Origin: Myxococcales bacterium
Lineage (GTDB): Bacteria > Myxococcota > Myxococcia > Myxococcales > Myxococcaceae
Direction: 5' to 3'
Length of the DNA: 64,000 nucleotides
Assembly (NCBI GenBank): GCA_030681895.1
Contig: JAUXRI010000134.1
Span: forward strand, 1-64,000
The position numbers were made by a program, and so were the translations under genes. This document shows positions 51,422-63,274 of the stretch, in pieces. How positions within the stretch are numbered: position 1 is the stretch's first letter; every line of letters starts with the position of its first letter. The notes beneath the pieces were generated by a model. It was not told the origin of the DNA, searched no databases, and saw nothing but the letters and a program-made list of their open reading frames with translations.

Positions 51422-52696
51422 TCAGAACGTGAAGGAATCGCCCTGGGTGTACGCGATGCCAGCGCCGACGCCGGCTGTCGGGCCATAGCCCCACGTCGGA
51501 ATGGCGTACTGGCCGGGAATCGCCCATTCGACGAACGCGACGGCGCCAGCGAAGTAGGCCGCGCCGCCCGACACGCCGATGGCCATGCCCGGAACGTCGT
51601 CGAGCGTGCCCGGCGCGACCGAGAAGGTCAGGTCGAACTCCGCGCGCCCCTGAATGCCCGCGCTGAAGCCGACCGACACGAGGCCCTTCACGTTGCCCTC
51701 GTCGTCCCAGGTGACGCCGATGCTCGCGGCCCCACCGGCGCCTGGCGCGATGCTGATGTTCACCGTCACCGCGTAGGTGTGCTCGTACATCTTCGGCTCC
51801 GACTTCTTCGTCTTCTTCTTCTTCGGCGCGGCGGCCTTGGCCACGGGCGCGACTTCGTTCCCCTTCAGGTCGGCCTCGGCGTCTTCGTCGTCCGCGTCGA
51901 CCATCATTCGAACGCGCGGGAAGCCCGGGAATGACGGCAGCAGAATCGGCCGCTTGTCTTCTGCCGGGTCCCAGCCCTTCACCCTCAACAGCGCGGTCAG
52001 CTCGGCGAGATCCTTCTTCAGGTCCTTATCGAGGTCCTTCTTCGCGGCCTTCAGCACGATGCGCTGCATGAGGGCGTAGGTCTTCGGGTCCTTCAGCGCG
52101 TCGCCCCACTTGTCGAGCTTCTTGGTGACGTAGACGCGGTAGGGCGCCATCGTGGCGGGCAGCTCCTGCAGCTTGGTGCTGACCAGCGCCACCTCGGGCG
52201 GCTTCAGCTTCTCGAACCGTTTGAGCGCCTCGGCGCCATGGTTCGCCGTGAAGGCCGCCGTCAGCTCGGCCTTCCATGCGCCCGGAAACGCCTCGCAGTT
52301 GGGGACCCGCGAGAAGCACGTCTTCGGCCTCTCGCACTCGAACTCGATGTCGCACGTCTTCGCGACCTTGCACGACTTCGGCTGCTTGCACGACTTCGGC
52401 TTCCGACAACTGCACTTCGTTCCAAGCGAGCCGACGCACTCGGCGCCGCACTTCGCCACGCTGGTGAAGTTGTCCCACCCGCACGCGGCGCCGTCGGTGA
52501 CGGTCTCGGTGCCACACTTCGACGCGCTCTTGATCTTCTTGAGCCCGCACTCCGCCTCGTCCGTCACCTCTTTCGTGCAGGTGGCGAGCTCCGTGCCTCC
52601 GCATTTGAGGGCGTCGCTGACCTCGACCAGACAGGTTTCTGCGAGCGACTCGGCGGAAAAGAGAAGTGAGAGGATGACTGCCAAACGAAGGGTCAT
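51422..52696 (-). CDS. Exported Cys-rich protein with N-terminal Cys repeats
   Basis: A 424-aa protein; AAGGAAG precedes the ATG and the signal is AVILSLLFSAESLA. Residues about 20-130 contain repeats of about 20 residues with two Cys each: SDALKCGGTELATC, TDEAECGLKKIKSASKC, TDGAACGWDNFTSVAKC, then SCRKPKSCKQPKSCKVAKTC. Residues about 135-270 are helical; a Lys-rich KAAAPKKKKTKKSEPK joint (about 290-305) leads to a glycine-rich C-terminal beta domain (about 310-424; GAGGAASIGVTWDDEG, VGFSAGIQGRAEFDLTF, YGPTAGVGAGIAYTQG), possibly a barrel. Function unknown. No family recognised. Confidence 0.74.
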   Translation of the reverse strand: MTLRLAVILSLLFSAESLAETCLVEVSDALKCGGTELATCTKEVTDEAECGLKKIKSASKCGTETVTDGAACGWDNFTSVAKCGAECVGSLGTKCSCRKPKSCKQPKSCKVAKTCDIEFECERPKTCFSRVPNCEAFPGAWKAELTAAFTANHGAEALKRFEKLKPPEVALVSTKLQELPATMAPYRVYVTKKLDKWGDALKDPKTYALMQRIVLKAAKKDLDKDLKKDLAELTALLRVKGWDPAEDKRPILLPSFPGFPRVRMMVDADDEDAEADLKGNEVAPVAKAAAPKKKKTKKSEPKMYEHTYAVTVNISIAPGAGGAASIGVTWDDEGNVKGLVSVGFSAGIQGRAEFDLTFSVAPGTLDDVPGMAIGVSGGAAYFAGAVAFVEWAIPGQYAIPTWGYGPTAGVGAGIAYTQGDSFTF

Positions 52697-52848
52697 GGGA
52701 CTTCCTTTGACGACGTGGGGGTGGGTGACCTGATCAGGGTGTCGCTCGGCAGAGGTCCATTACCCAAAGCCGTGCGCTCGACGCTCATTCTACATGGCAG
52801 GAACGTCACCTCGCGCTCGAAGTCCCCGGGAACCCAACTCGCCGTGGG

Positions 52849-52854
52849 TAGACT
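52849..52854 (+). promoter_or_regulatory. Candidate -10 box (TAGACT) of a leaderless transcript
   Basis: TAGACT is a TANNNT match that ends five bases before the kinase ATG at 52860, where no SD exists. It supports that start over the GTG/ATG choices further upstream. Confidence 0.35.
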
Positions 52855-52859
52855 GCGGC

Positions 52860-55565
<2,706 letters not shown>

Positions 55566-55658
55566 CGGCTCGGTGGGACGCCTGAGCTCCACGCGCGCCC
55601 TCGGTGCCTCACTGGAACGCGAGTCTGGTCGGCACGTCGAAGTCGAAGGCGACGCGGT

Positions 55659-56435
55659 TCAGGGGTTCGGCATGATGGGCGCGGCCGGGTTCTTGAACTT
55701 GAGCGACGAGAGCCCCAGCGACTTCGCGTAGGCGTCGAAGAGCGGCTTCGCCTTCGGGGTGACGGCGGCGCACCCGAACACCGACACTTCCGTGCGGCCG
55801 GCCAGCTCGGTCAGCACCGACTTCTGGCGTGCCGGGTAGAGGTTCTTGAGTGCCTGCACCATCTCCTTCGCCTCAGAGACGTCGATGACGTACCGCGCAG
55901 ACATGCCACGCTGTTCGTATGGCGTGCCCCACATCGGCCAGTGGTTGTCGTTGGAGCGGATGCTGAAGGCGGCGAGCAGGCTCTGAGCGACCTCGGGAGG
56001 GCTGCCGTTCCACTTGAAGCGCGGCCGGTTCTCCGGCGGTGGCGGGGGCATGGTGAAGTCGGACACCTGGTGGTTCTTCGCGACGCCGACGAAGCCCAGC
56101 AGCGACTTCTCGCCCGCGGTCTTGAGCTTCTTCTGCTCGGCCTCCGAGAGCACGCCGTCGCCATCTTTGTCGGCTGCGCGCACGCGGGCCTTGAGGTCGT
56201 CGATGGACTTCTTCACGTCGGCGAGCGGCTGAGGGCCCGTGGCCCGCCCAAACCCGTGCGCACCCTGGAGCGCGGCCAGCGTCTTCGGGTCCTTCGTCAC
56301 GCCCTTCGCGGCCTCGCGGAGGTAGCTGATCTCTTCGCGCGAGAGCGCGCCGTCTTTCATCACGTCTGCCCGGTCGACGACCTTCTTGAGCAGCGAAGCG
56401 GCCTTCGTCACGTCGGTCAGCTTGATGCCTGGCAT
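55659..56435 (-). CDS. EF-hand-containing helical protein
   Basis: A 258-aa protein; GGGGGAA before the ATG at 56435. There is a canonical EF-hand loop, DKDGDGVLSEAEQ (near 104-116), with Asp at positions 1, 3 and 5 and Glu at 12, and a weaker partner, DVMKDGALSREEISYL (near 24-39). The C-terminal half has VSDFTMPPPPPENRPRF and Trp/Tyr-rich YEQRGMSARYVIDV segments. No signal peptide. It shares the helical EF-hand layout with the genes at 7800 and 41115. Calcium binding is well supported by the first loop; the function is not known. Confidence 0.8.
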   Translation of the reverse strand: MPGIKLTDVTKAASLLKKVVDRADVMKDGALSREEISYLREAAKGVTKDPKTLAALQGAHGFGRATGPQPLADVKKSIDDLKARVRAADKDGDGVLSEAEQKKLKTAGEKSLLGFVGVAKNHQVSDFTMPPPPPENRPRFKWNGSPPEVAQSLLAAFSIRSNDNHWPMWGTPYEQRGMSARYVIDVSEAKEMVQALKNLYPARQKSVLTELAGRTEVSVFGCAAVTPKAKPLFDAYAKSLGLSSLKFKNPAAPIMPNP

Positions 56436-56507
56436 GTGGTGTTCCCCCGTTGAGAGCAGGAGATCTTGCCACACCGCGCGACGCTTTCACGGCACGCCGC
56501 GCTTTCG

Positions 56508-58532
56508 TCAGCGCGCGCGGCCGTTGCGTGACGGCGAGCCGCTCCGGCCGACCCAGCCACCCGACTCGACGTCGAGCTCCGGAACCGAGAAGCCTGACAG
56601 CGAACCGTTGCCGAACACGTACGCGACGCCCCGGACGATGGCGGTCGCGCTCTCGGCCTTCGTCGGCAACACGCACGAGAGCAGGGGAGCGCCGCGGCCG
56701 TCGATGGCGCCGAGGACGCCGCCGTCGGTGTACGAGCCGGTCCACGCGACGCCGCCGTCTTTCACCAGCTGGAAGTCGGCCGAGGCGCCGAGCTCGAGCG
56801 CCCGCGTCTGAAACCGGTGCGTTCCGCTCGTCACGTCGGTGGCCATCAGGCCGTTGGTGCTGTCCCAGGTGATGAGCTCGTTGCCGCGCAGCAGCACGGC
56901 CGAGGGTGCGGATGACACGCCCATCGTCGAGAGGTTGGTGAGCGAGAGCGATCGGTCGATGAGCCACGTCGCGTTGCCTGCGCGGCCGATGCCGAAGCCG
57001 GCCCACGCCGTCGACGGGTAGAGCTCGTGAAACCGCGTGGCCTGCGCGACGCCAGACGGGGCGACGCGCGTCAGCTCTCCGGCCGCGGCCCAGCAGTTCG
57101 CCGACGAGAGCCAGAGTTCTCCGGTGTGGTCGACGCCCGTGCCGTAGAGGTGCCCCTTCTTGTGGAGCTGCCAACCCTGGGTCCCCGTCGCGCGGTCGAA
57201 CGTGCGCACGTACACGTGGTGGTCGCTGACGCCTTCGCTGAGTGGAACGCCGACGAGCGTGTCTCCGATGAGCAGTGGCGCAGAGAGCGAGAACGAGCCG
57301 CCGCCGTCGGGCCGACGGTCATACGTCGGCACACCCAGCGTGACGTCCTGCGCCCACAGCAACCTGCCGTCGTCGAGGCTGTGCGCCTGAAGCATCGAGC
57401 GCGCAGCCAGGAAGACGCGGCGGCCTGCGGTGTCGACCGCGAGCGCGAGGCCGTACTGGCAGGACGAGCAGTCGGAGACAGCGATCTCCTTGAAGCGCAC
57501 GACGCCATCCCGAGAGAGCGACAGCAGCGCGGTGACGGGCACGTCCCTGACGTTGCCGGTGTCGCTCTGAAGCCAGCTCTCGGTCGCAAACGCGTTCCCC
57601 TCGTCGTCGACGGTGCCGAAGAAGCGCAGGGTGTGCCCGGCTGGAGGAACGTAGCTCCACCGTGGCGTCATCGGCGCGGCGGGCGGCACCTCGCACTGTT
57701 GGCCGTGACACACGCCCGCCTCTCGACACGTCGTCTTCGGAGCGCAGGCGCTGCCCTCGGGCGCGGTCCGGCTCACGCACGCGCCGCCGACGCAGACGCG
57801 CGCGGTGGTGCAGTCGTTGGGGCCACACGCAGTGCCATCGGTGACGGGCACGAGGCCGCAGCCAGAGACGGGCTCGCACACCGGCGCGAGGCAGGGGTTG
57901 GTCGAGAGGGGACAGGCCTGGCTCACGTCGTCGTGCCGGCAGCCCGCGGCGCTGTCACACGAGTCCGCAGTGCACGCGTTGCCGTCGCTGCAGTCGCGGG
58001 GTCGACCCATGCACGTCCCCGAGACACACGCGCCCGCGACGAGGCACTGGTCCGTCGCGCCACACGAGGTGCCATCGGGGGCGACGGTGTCGACACACGC
58101 GCCCGTCGTGGCGTCGAAGGTCACTTCGCGACAGTCGGCCGCAGGGCAGAACGGAATCGCGGCGACGTCGGCAGACACCGGCACCTCGAGGCTCGAGGCG
58201 TTCCACGCGAGCCGAACCGCGCCTGTGACCGAGCCCGCGCTCGTCGCGTCGAGCACGACGTCGACCTCGCGCTCATCGCCGCCGCCCAGCGTCAGCTCGG
58301 TGACGGTCGAGAAGGGTGCCTGAGTCGAGAGCGCCACCTCGATGGGCGCGCGGCCCTCGTTGCGCAGCGTGAGCTGGGCCGTCGCGCGTCGTCCGACCCA
58401 GGCTCGCCCGAACACGACTTCCTGTGGGGTGATGATCAGCGTGCTCTCGGCCCCCGACAGCTCATCCCCGCGACATGACACGAGGACGAAGCCGAGCAGG
58501 CTCGCGACCATCAACTTTTCGAGGGAGATCAT
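56508..58532 (-). CDS. Lipoprotein with Cys-rich block and PQQ/propeller-like domain
   Basis: A 674-aa lipoprotein; the ATG at 58532 gives a signal ending GFVLVSC (Cys20); an ATG at 58511 is also possible. Residues about 25-120 form an ASPM/HYDIN-like Ig domain (LIITPQEVVFGRAWVGRRAT, LTLRNEGRAPIEVALS). About 125-285 is Cys-rich with repeated CGATDQC / CSDGNACTADSC knots. About 290-670 is a beta-propeller of the PQQ type, with ALAVDTAGRRVFLAARS and LDDGRLLWAQDV strands. This is a typical myxobacterial surface lipoprotein; ligand unknown. The gene is read toward the EF-hand gene on the same strand. Confidence 0.8.
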   Translation of the reverse strand: MISLEKLMVASLLGFVLVSCRGDELSGAESTLIITPQEVVFGRAWVGRRATAQLTLRNEGRAPIEVALSTQAPFSTVTELTLGGGDEREVDVVLDATSAGSVTGAVRLAWNASSLEVPVSADVAAIPFCPAADCREVTFDATTGACVDTVAPDGTSCGATDQCLVAGACVSGTCMGRPRDCSDGNACTADSCDSAAGCRHDDVSQACPLSTNPCLAPVCEPVSGCGLVPVTDGTACGPNDCTTARVCVGGACVSRTAPEGSACAPKTTCREAGVCHGQQCEVPPAAPMTPRWSYVPPAGHTLRFFGTVDDEGNAFATESWLQSDTGNVRDVPVTALLSLSRDGVVRFKEIAVSDCSSCQYGLALAVDTAGRRVFLAARSMLQAHSLDDGRLLWAQDVTLGVPTYDRRPDGGGSFSLSAPLLIGDTLVGVPLSEGVSDHHVYVRTFDRATGTQGWQLHKKGHLYGTGVDHTGELWLSSANCWAAAGELTRVAPSGVAQATRFHELYPSTAWAGFGIGRAGNATWLIDRSLSLTNLSTMGVSSAPSAVLLRGNELITWDSTNGLMATDVTSGTHRFQTRALELGASADFQLVKDGGVAWTGSYTDGGVLGAIDGRGAPLLSCVLPTKAESATAIVRGVAYVFGNGSLSGFSVPELDVESGGWVGRSGSPSRNGRAR

Positions 58533-58589
58533 GCCGGGTGGGGCACCTGAGCAAGGCGGGTGCCACGGCGGCGTCACTAGACGACGGCG

Positions 58590-59093
58590 TCACTTCTTCG
58601 CGCGAATGACTCCGCAGGCGATGCGCGCGCCCGAGTTGCCGGCAGGGTCGGTCTTCAAGTCGTCAGCGTCAGCGTGCAGCACGAGCGAGGTGCCGTCTTT
58701 CTTCAGCAGGCCTCCTGGCGCCGAGTCGAGTGACGCGCGGAGCACGATGAACTCGCCGGTGCCGTCACCCTTCACGTCGACCGCGAGGTTGTCGAGGTCT
58801 CCGACGTGCGCGCCGCTCGGGTTCGAGCCGCCGTGCTTCTTCTCGTCTGGGTTGAAGTGACCGCCCGCAGAGATGAAGTCGGGACCCACGCAGGAGCCCA
58901 GCTCGTGCACGTGAAAGCCGTGTGGCCCCGGGGAGAAGCCCTTCACCTTCAACGTGACGTGAACGCCGCCGTCGACGGACGTGAAGTCGGCCGTGCCCAC
59001 CTTCTTCCCCTCGGTGTTGCGCAAGAGGGCCTGCGCTCTGGGAGCGGCGAACGCAAACGATGACACCAGCAGCGCGATGACGGTCACACGCAT
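58590..59093 (-). CDS. sodC: Cu/Zn superoxide dismutase
   Basis: A 167-aa periplasmic enzyme that converts superoxide to hydrogen peroxide and oxygen. GAGGAG precedes the ATG at 59093; the signal peptide is MRVTVIALLVSSFAFA. Metal ligands are visible: GFHVHELGSC (two Cu His), SAGGHFNPDEKKHGG (bridging and Zn His), HVGDLDN (Zn His and Asp) and SLVLHADADD (Cu His). The disulfide Cys are in GSC and ARIACGVI. Length is usual for bacterial SodC. It sits alone, 57 bp from the lipoprotein gene on the same strand. Confidence 0.96.
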   Translation of the reverse strand: MRVTVIALLVSSFAFAAPRAQALLRNTEGKKVGTADFTSVDGGVHVTLKVKGFSPGPHGFHVHELGSCVGPDFISAGGHFNPDEKKHGGSNPSGAHVGDLDNLAVDVKGDGTGEFIVLRASLDSAPGGLLKKDGTSLVLHADADDLKTDPAGNSGARIACGVIRAKK

Positions 59094-59315
59094 CGGGACT
59101 CCTCGAGTGAAGAAGGACGGCGCAGGAGTGCGTTGCAAGCCAGCGCCCATGGCGCATCCGTCGAGAACCTCGAAGGCGCGCGCGCTGCCGGGCGGCACCA
59201 GAATGACGCGGCGGATTCAAGGTGATGGCGTGGGCCGCACGAAGTTCAGCTGTGAGTGAACGGTGACGCGGTACGGTCGGCGCTTTCACAGCTCGCAGCA
59301 CGGGGGACCCACCGC

Positions 59316-61862
59316 ATGCCGATTCCTGACGCCGTTGGACTCGAGATTCTCGAAGCGATGCGCGGCGAAGTGACGCGCCTGTCGAACGGCTCGGTCGAGG
59401 CCATCTCGTTCTCGACGACGCAGGTCATCAGCTCGCTCAACCAGTTCATCAAAGGCCGGTCGCACGTCTGCCAGGTGTCGGGCGGCACCGTGAAGTGGAG
59501 GGACGGCCTGTTCCCCCGCAGCTTCCCCATCACCGGCGGCGCCATCGAGATGTTCATCGCGACGACGCCGAGCAAGCGCGAGAAGGCCTTCGAGTTCAAC
59601 ATCGAGTTCACCGGCCCTGGCGGCGCGCCGCATCGCCTGACGGGCAGCAAACGCCTGAAGGCCGATGGGGCCGTGCAGGCCCTCGACGCGATGGGCGACC
59701 TCTCGACGTTGCATGACGTCACCATCTGGGACCGCACGCGCGCGGACAGCGAGGTGGCGAAGGGCACGTTGCGGGTCGCGCTGCCGGACCTCATCGATCA
59801 GCTCGGCTCCATCACGTTCCCCGGCGCCTCGACGCCCGCCGAAGCGGCGACCGCGCAGCAGAACTTCCTGGCCTTCATGGTCGACCAGCTGTCCGACGTG
59901 TACTCGGTGGTGCCGCTCTTCTTCCGCGAGAGCCGCAGTCTGCTGTGGCACCAGCACCTGCTCGTCGGAATGCTGCTCGAGGTCTTCATCCCTGGGCCGA
60001 AGATGGCGAGCCCCGCCGACGTCATCGAGCAGCTCGAGAAGTACCTGGCCAACTCGTCGACCGACCTTGGTGAGCTGCTCTCGGGAGCCGTGCGCACCAT
60101 CGGCGGCAACCTCGGGCAGGTCGACCCGGTCGCGATGCGCAACCTCGTGCGTGACGTGCTGGAGCAGCCGGTGACCGACCTGCCACGCAAGCTCCTGCGC
60201 GACTCGTTTCAATCGCTGCACACCATCCTCGTCGCGGCCTACTACGCGTGTCCTGGCGTCGATGCCTCCATCGGCTACCAGCGCTCGCCGACGTCGCCGG
60301 GGCCTGGCTCGAAGAAGCTCGCCATCAAGAAACAACCGGTCGGCCAATACGATGTGCTCATCGCGGGGTCCGGCGTCGCTGGCAGCCTGCTCGCGTGCCG
60401 GCTCGCGAAGGCGGGGAAGAAGGTCTGTCTGCTCGAGGCGGGCCGGTACCACCACGAGCCTTCGTTCTCGAGTGACGAGCTCGACGGGCTCTCCCGCACG
60501 TACGCGATGGGCGGGCTGCAGACGGCCGTCGACGTCGGCCGGCCCCTGGCGCACCCGCTCAAGCACCGGAACATCACCGTGCTCCAGGCCCGCGGCGTCG
60601 GCGGCGGTGGCCTGGTGAACAACGCCGTCTGCTTCCGCCTGCCGAAGCCCGTCTTCGACCGGTGGGCGAACGTCGATTTTCCGGTGAGTGAGGCCGAGCT
60701 GAAGCGCGCGTATGACGCCGTCGCCCTCGAGCTCGACATCATTCCTGCGAGTGCAGCGCTGGCTCCGGGCGCGAAGCTGAACCCCGCGCTGAAGTACATC
60801 GAGCAGGCGTGGGGCCCGGTGTCGAAGCACCCTGCTGGCCTGCCCAACGCTCCCGGTCTCTACGAGTGCAACGTCAACATCAAGAAGGCGAAGTGCACGG
60901 GCTGCGGCTACTGCAACGTCGGCTGCACCTTCGAAGCGAAGCGCAACAGCCTGCAGGTGCACCTGAAAGAGGGCATCGCGACGGGCAACCTCGAGGTCGT
61001 CGAGCTCGCGCGCCTGCACAGCCTCGAGGTCACGGGCAAGAAGGTCACGGCGGCGAACGTGATGCTGGGCGCGAGTACGCAGTCGATGAAGGTGAAGGCG
61101 AAACAGTACGTGGTGTCGTGCGGGCCGATTCAGAGCTCGGCGGTGCTCAAGCGCTCCGGGCTCACGCATCAACGCATCGGCATGCGGCTGTCGGCGAACA
61201 TCGGCGCGCCGGTGCTCGCGTTCCTTCAGGAGCCCATTCAGTCGTACGGCTCGCTGCAGATCTCCCACTTCTTCTGGCCCAACGAGCCGGGCCCGCGCTT
61301 CGTCATCGAGTCCTGGTTCAACGCGCCGGCTGCGCAGGCGATGGTGGTGCCCGGCTACCTCGAGGTGCACCAGGACCGGATGCAGAACTACGGCAACTTC
61401 GCCGTGCTCGCGCCGCTCGTCGGCACGCTCGCCTCAGGCACCGTCGACCGTGACGGGAAGGTGCAGCTGCCGCTCGGGCTCGACGACCTCTCTCGCGTGC
61501 ATCAAGGGCACGGGATGATCGCCCGCGCGCTGATGGACCCGGGCAACCCCGAGCCGATCAACGAGCTGATCATGCCGACGCGTCACGGCTTCGTGGTGTC
61601 TGACGCGAACGAGCTCAAAGCGTACGAGACGCAGCTGCCTGACCTGCGCGAGCTCGTGGTGGGCACCGGGCACCCGCAAGGTGGCAACGGCATGAGCACC
61701 GACGACGCCATCGGCTGCGTGGAGCCCGACTTCCGCGTGCGCGGCATGGACAACCTGCGCGTGTGTGACGGCTCGCTGTTCCCCGACTGCGCCGGCATCA
61801 ACCCTCAGTGGACCATCATGGCGCTCGCGCACCTGTGCGGGGAGCACATGGCGACGCTGTGA
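59316..61862 (+). CDS. GMC-family FAD oxidoreductase with four-Cys motif and N-terminal domain
   Basis: An 848-aa protein. The ATG at 59316 follows GGGGGA; a GTG at 59256 would add 20 residues. Residues 1-340 are an extra domain: a beta-rich first half (SFPITGGAIEMFIATTP, FNIEFTGPGG) resembling N-termini of cholesterol-oxidase-like GMC proteins, then a helical half. The FAD motif is GSGVAGSLLACRLAKAGKKV (near 350-375). Near 528-538, CTGCGYCNVGC gives C-x2-C-x2-C-x3-C, a ferredoxin-like spacing seen in some long-chain alcohol and sterol oxidases. The active-site region is TGHPQGGNGM and NPQWTIMALA. An alcohol or sterol substrate is inferred. Confidence 0.87.
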   Translation: MPIPDAVGLEILEAMRGEVTRLSNGSVEAISFSTTQVISSLNQFIKGRSHVCQVSGGTVKWRDGLFPRSFPITGGAIEMFIATTPSKREKAFEFNIEFTGPGGAPHRLTGSKRLKADGAVQALDAMGDLSTLHDVTIWDRTRADSEVAKGTLRVALPDLIDQLGSITFPGASTPAEAATAQQNFLAFMVDQLSDVYSVVPLFFRESRSLLWHQHLLVGMLLEVFIPGPKMASPADVIEQLEKYLANSSTDLGELLSGAVRTIGGNLGQVDPVAMRNLVRDVLEQPVTDLPRKLLRDSFQSLHTILVAAYYACPGVDASIGYQRSPTSPGPGSKKLAIKKQPVGQYDVLIAGSGVAGSLLACRLAKAGKKVCLLEAGRYHHEPSFSSDELDGLSRTYAMGGLQTAVDVGRPLAHPLKHRNITVLQARGVGGGGLVNNAVCFRLPKPVFDRWANVDFPVSEAELKRAYDAVALELDIIPASAALAPGAKLNPALKYIEQAWGPVSKHPAGLPNAPGLYECNVNIKKAKCTGCGYCNVGCTFEAKRNSLQVHLKEGIATGNLEVVELARLHSLEVTGKKVTAANVMLGASTQSMKVKAKQYVVSCGPIQSSAVLKRSGLTHQRIGMRLSANIGAPVLAFLQEPIQSYGSLQISHFFWPNEPGPRFVIESWFNAPAAQAMVVPGYLEVHQDRMQNYGNFAVLAPLVGTLASGTVDRDGKVQLPLGLDDLSRVHQGHGMIARALMDPGNPEPINELIMPTRHGFVVSDANELKAYETQLPDLRELVVGTGHPQGGNGMSTDDAIGCVEPDFRVRGMDNLRVCDGSLFPDCAGINPQWTIMALAHLCGEHMATL

Positions 61863-61865
61863 CCC

Positions 61866-62537
61866 TCACGACTTCCCTGACGTCAGCTTCCACACGATGA
61901 CGGTGAGGATGACGAGCACGCCGACCAGCGTGGTGACGGGGTTCGAGTACGGAACCGTCTCCTCATCGTCTTCCGTTGCCTCACCGGCGAATTGGCTGGC
62001 GTAGTCGGCGAGGTCGACGAGGTCGCCTCCGTGGTCGACGAGGAACGAGCTGGTGCCATCGGCGTTGTTCACCCGCTTCACGGGAAACTGCTTCGCGCCT
62101 TCCATCACCGCGAGCTCAGCGTCGAGGGGCAACGCCGCGAGCGCTTCCGGTGTCGCGGCGACCGACGGGTCGAGCACGAGCCTGGGGGTGAGGCCAGGTT
62201 CAGCGAGCCCTGACACCGCTTTGCCGAGGTCGTCGACGACGGCTGGCGCGGTGCGAGAGGTGGCCATCATCAGCTCTCCGCTGGCTCCACGGGCGAGGTA
62301 GCCCGCGCGCGACGCATCACCGGCCAGGCCCACCATCGACGCTGCGGCGCGTTCGGCCACCACCACGGTCGATACCCCGGTCGCGACCTTCGCGAGGCGC
62401 GCCGCGCGGCTCAGCTTCACGGCGCCAGAGCCCACCCGGGCCGCATTCCCCGACTTGCTCAGCAGCGAGAGAATGCCGGCCTCGGACGAGAGCGGCACGA
62501 CGAGGCCGACGAGCACGACGAGAGAGGTCAGCCGCAT
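61866..62537 (-). CDS. Exported membrane-anchored protein of unknown function
   Basis: A 223-aa protein with an N-terminal signal (MRLTSLVVLVGLVVPLSSEA) and a C-terminal membrane helix (TTLVGVLVILTVIVWKL), ending KSGKS-like. Between them are an Ala/Ser-rich helical stretch (ARLAKVATGVSTVVVAERAA), LAALPLDAELAVMEGAKQFPVKRV and an acidic EATEDDEETVP before the helix. It converges with the GMC gene, 3 bp apart. No family was recognised. Confidence 0.7.
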   Translation of the reverse strand: MRLTSLVVLVGLVVPLSSEAGILSLLSKSGNAARVGSGAVKLSRAARLAKVATGVSTVVVAERAAASMVGLAGDASRAGYLARGASGELMMATSRTAPAVVDDLGKAVSGLAEPGLTPRLVLDPSVAATPEALAALPLDAELAVMEGAKQFPVKRVNNADGTSSFLVDHGGDLVDLADYASQFAGEATEDDEETVPYSNPVTTLVGVLVILTVIVWKLTSGKS

Positions 62538-62695
62538 GAGCGCATCTTCTGCCGCTCCGCGTGCCGCCGACAAGGCCTGACCTCGCGGACTTGCACGGGG
62601 CGTCGCTTAACACTCCTCAACAGAATGCCCGGAGGGGACGCCAGTCGAACTTCTCGCAGGCTGAAACAGTGACCTGCACCACACGGAGGAACACC

Positions 62696-63205
62696 ATGTT
62701 GAAGCACCTGTTCGTTGGCGCTGTTGGTCTCTCGTCGCTGGCCTTTGCGAATCCGTACCGGCACCCCGCGGTCCCGGTGCACCAGCCCGCGCCAGTCATC
62801 GCGGTCCCCGCAGTGCGTCCTCCGCCTCCGCCTCCGCAGGCGTTCGGGCCGCGGATGCAGGATGCCCAGGAGAACAGAGACGACCGCTTCGACGTGCGCA
62901 GGGCGAATGTGTTGATGCGCGAGTTCGACATGGCCATGGCTCGACGAGACTTGCGCGAGCTGCGCAACATCGAGGCGCGCTTCGAGAACTTCCTCGACCA
63001 GGAGCTCGCCGAGGCCCGGTTCAGCCGAGACCGCCGCATCGCGCAGAACGTGATGAACGTGCAGCGGCAGCTCAGCCGACTGACGGGGCGCATCGACCCG
63101 CATGCGCTGAACCAGAAGCGTGGCCTGTACTCGCGCGCGGTGGCGATCGCTGAGCAGGACCTTCGCGACAATCGGAACCGGGGTGGGTTTGGCCGGCGTG
63201 GGTAA
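62696..63205 (+). CDS. Small exported helical protein
   Basis: A 169-aa protein; GGAGGA lies before the ATG at 62696 and the signal is KHLFVGAVGLSSLAFA. A Pro/Val-rich stretch (HPAVPVHQPAPVIAVPAV and PPPPPP) follows, then a long helical bundle (about 65-155) rich in Arg, Asp and Met: VRRANVLMREFDMAMARRD, RRIAQNVMNVQRQLSRL. The C-terminus is RGGFGRRG. Such Spy/CpxP-like helical periplasmic proteins may be chaperones, but no LTxxQ motif was found. Divergent from the preceding membrane protein. Confidence 0.72.
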   Translation: MLKHLFVGAVGLSSLAFANPYRHPAVPVHQPAPVIAVPAVRPPPPPPQAFGPRMQDAQENRDDRFDVRRANVLMREFDMAMARRDLRELRNIEARFENFLDQELAEARFSRDRRIAQNVMNVQRQLSRLTGRIDPHALNQKRGLYSRAVAIAEQDLRDNRNRGGFGRRG

Positions 63206-63274
63206 GACGGAGCTGTTGAATTGGGAGCTGAGCCCCGGGTGTTGTCGCTCCGCCAGGGAGCGTATGACTGGGGG

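Noticed and set aside
59286-61370. 694-codon minus-strand frame opposite the GMC oxidoreductase
   Set aside because: Very long but Arg/His/Val/Asp-rich and without any motif; the plus strand shows FAD and Cys motifs, so this is a codon-bias shadow.
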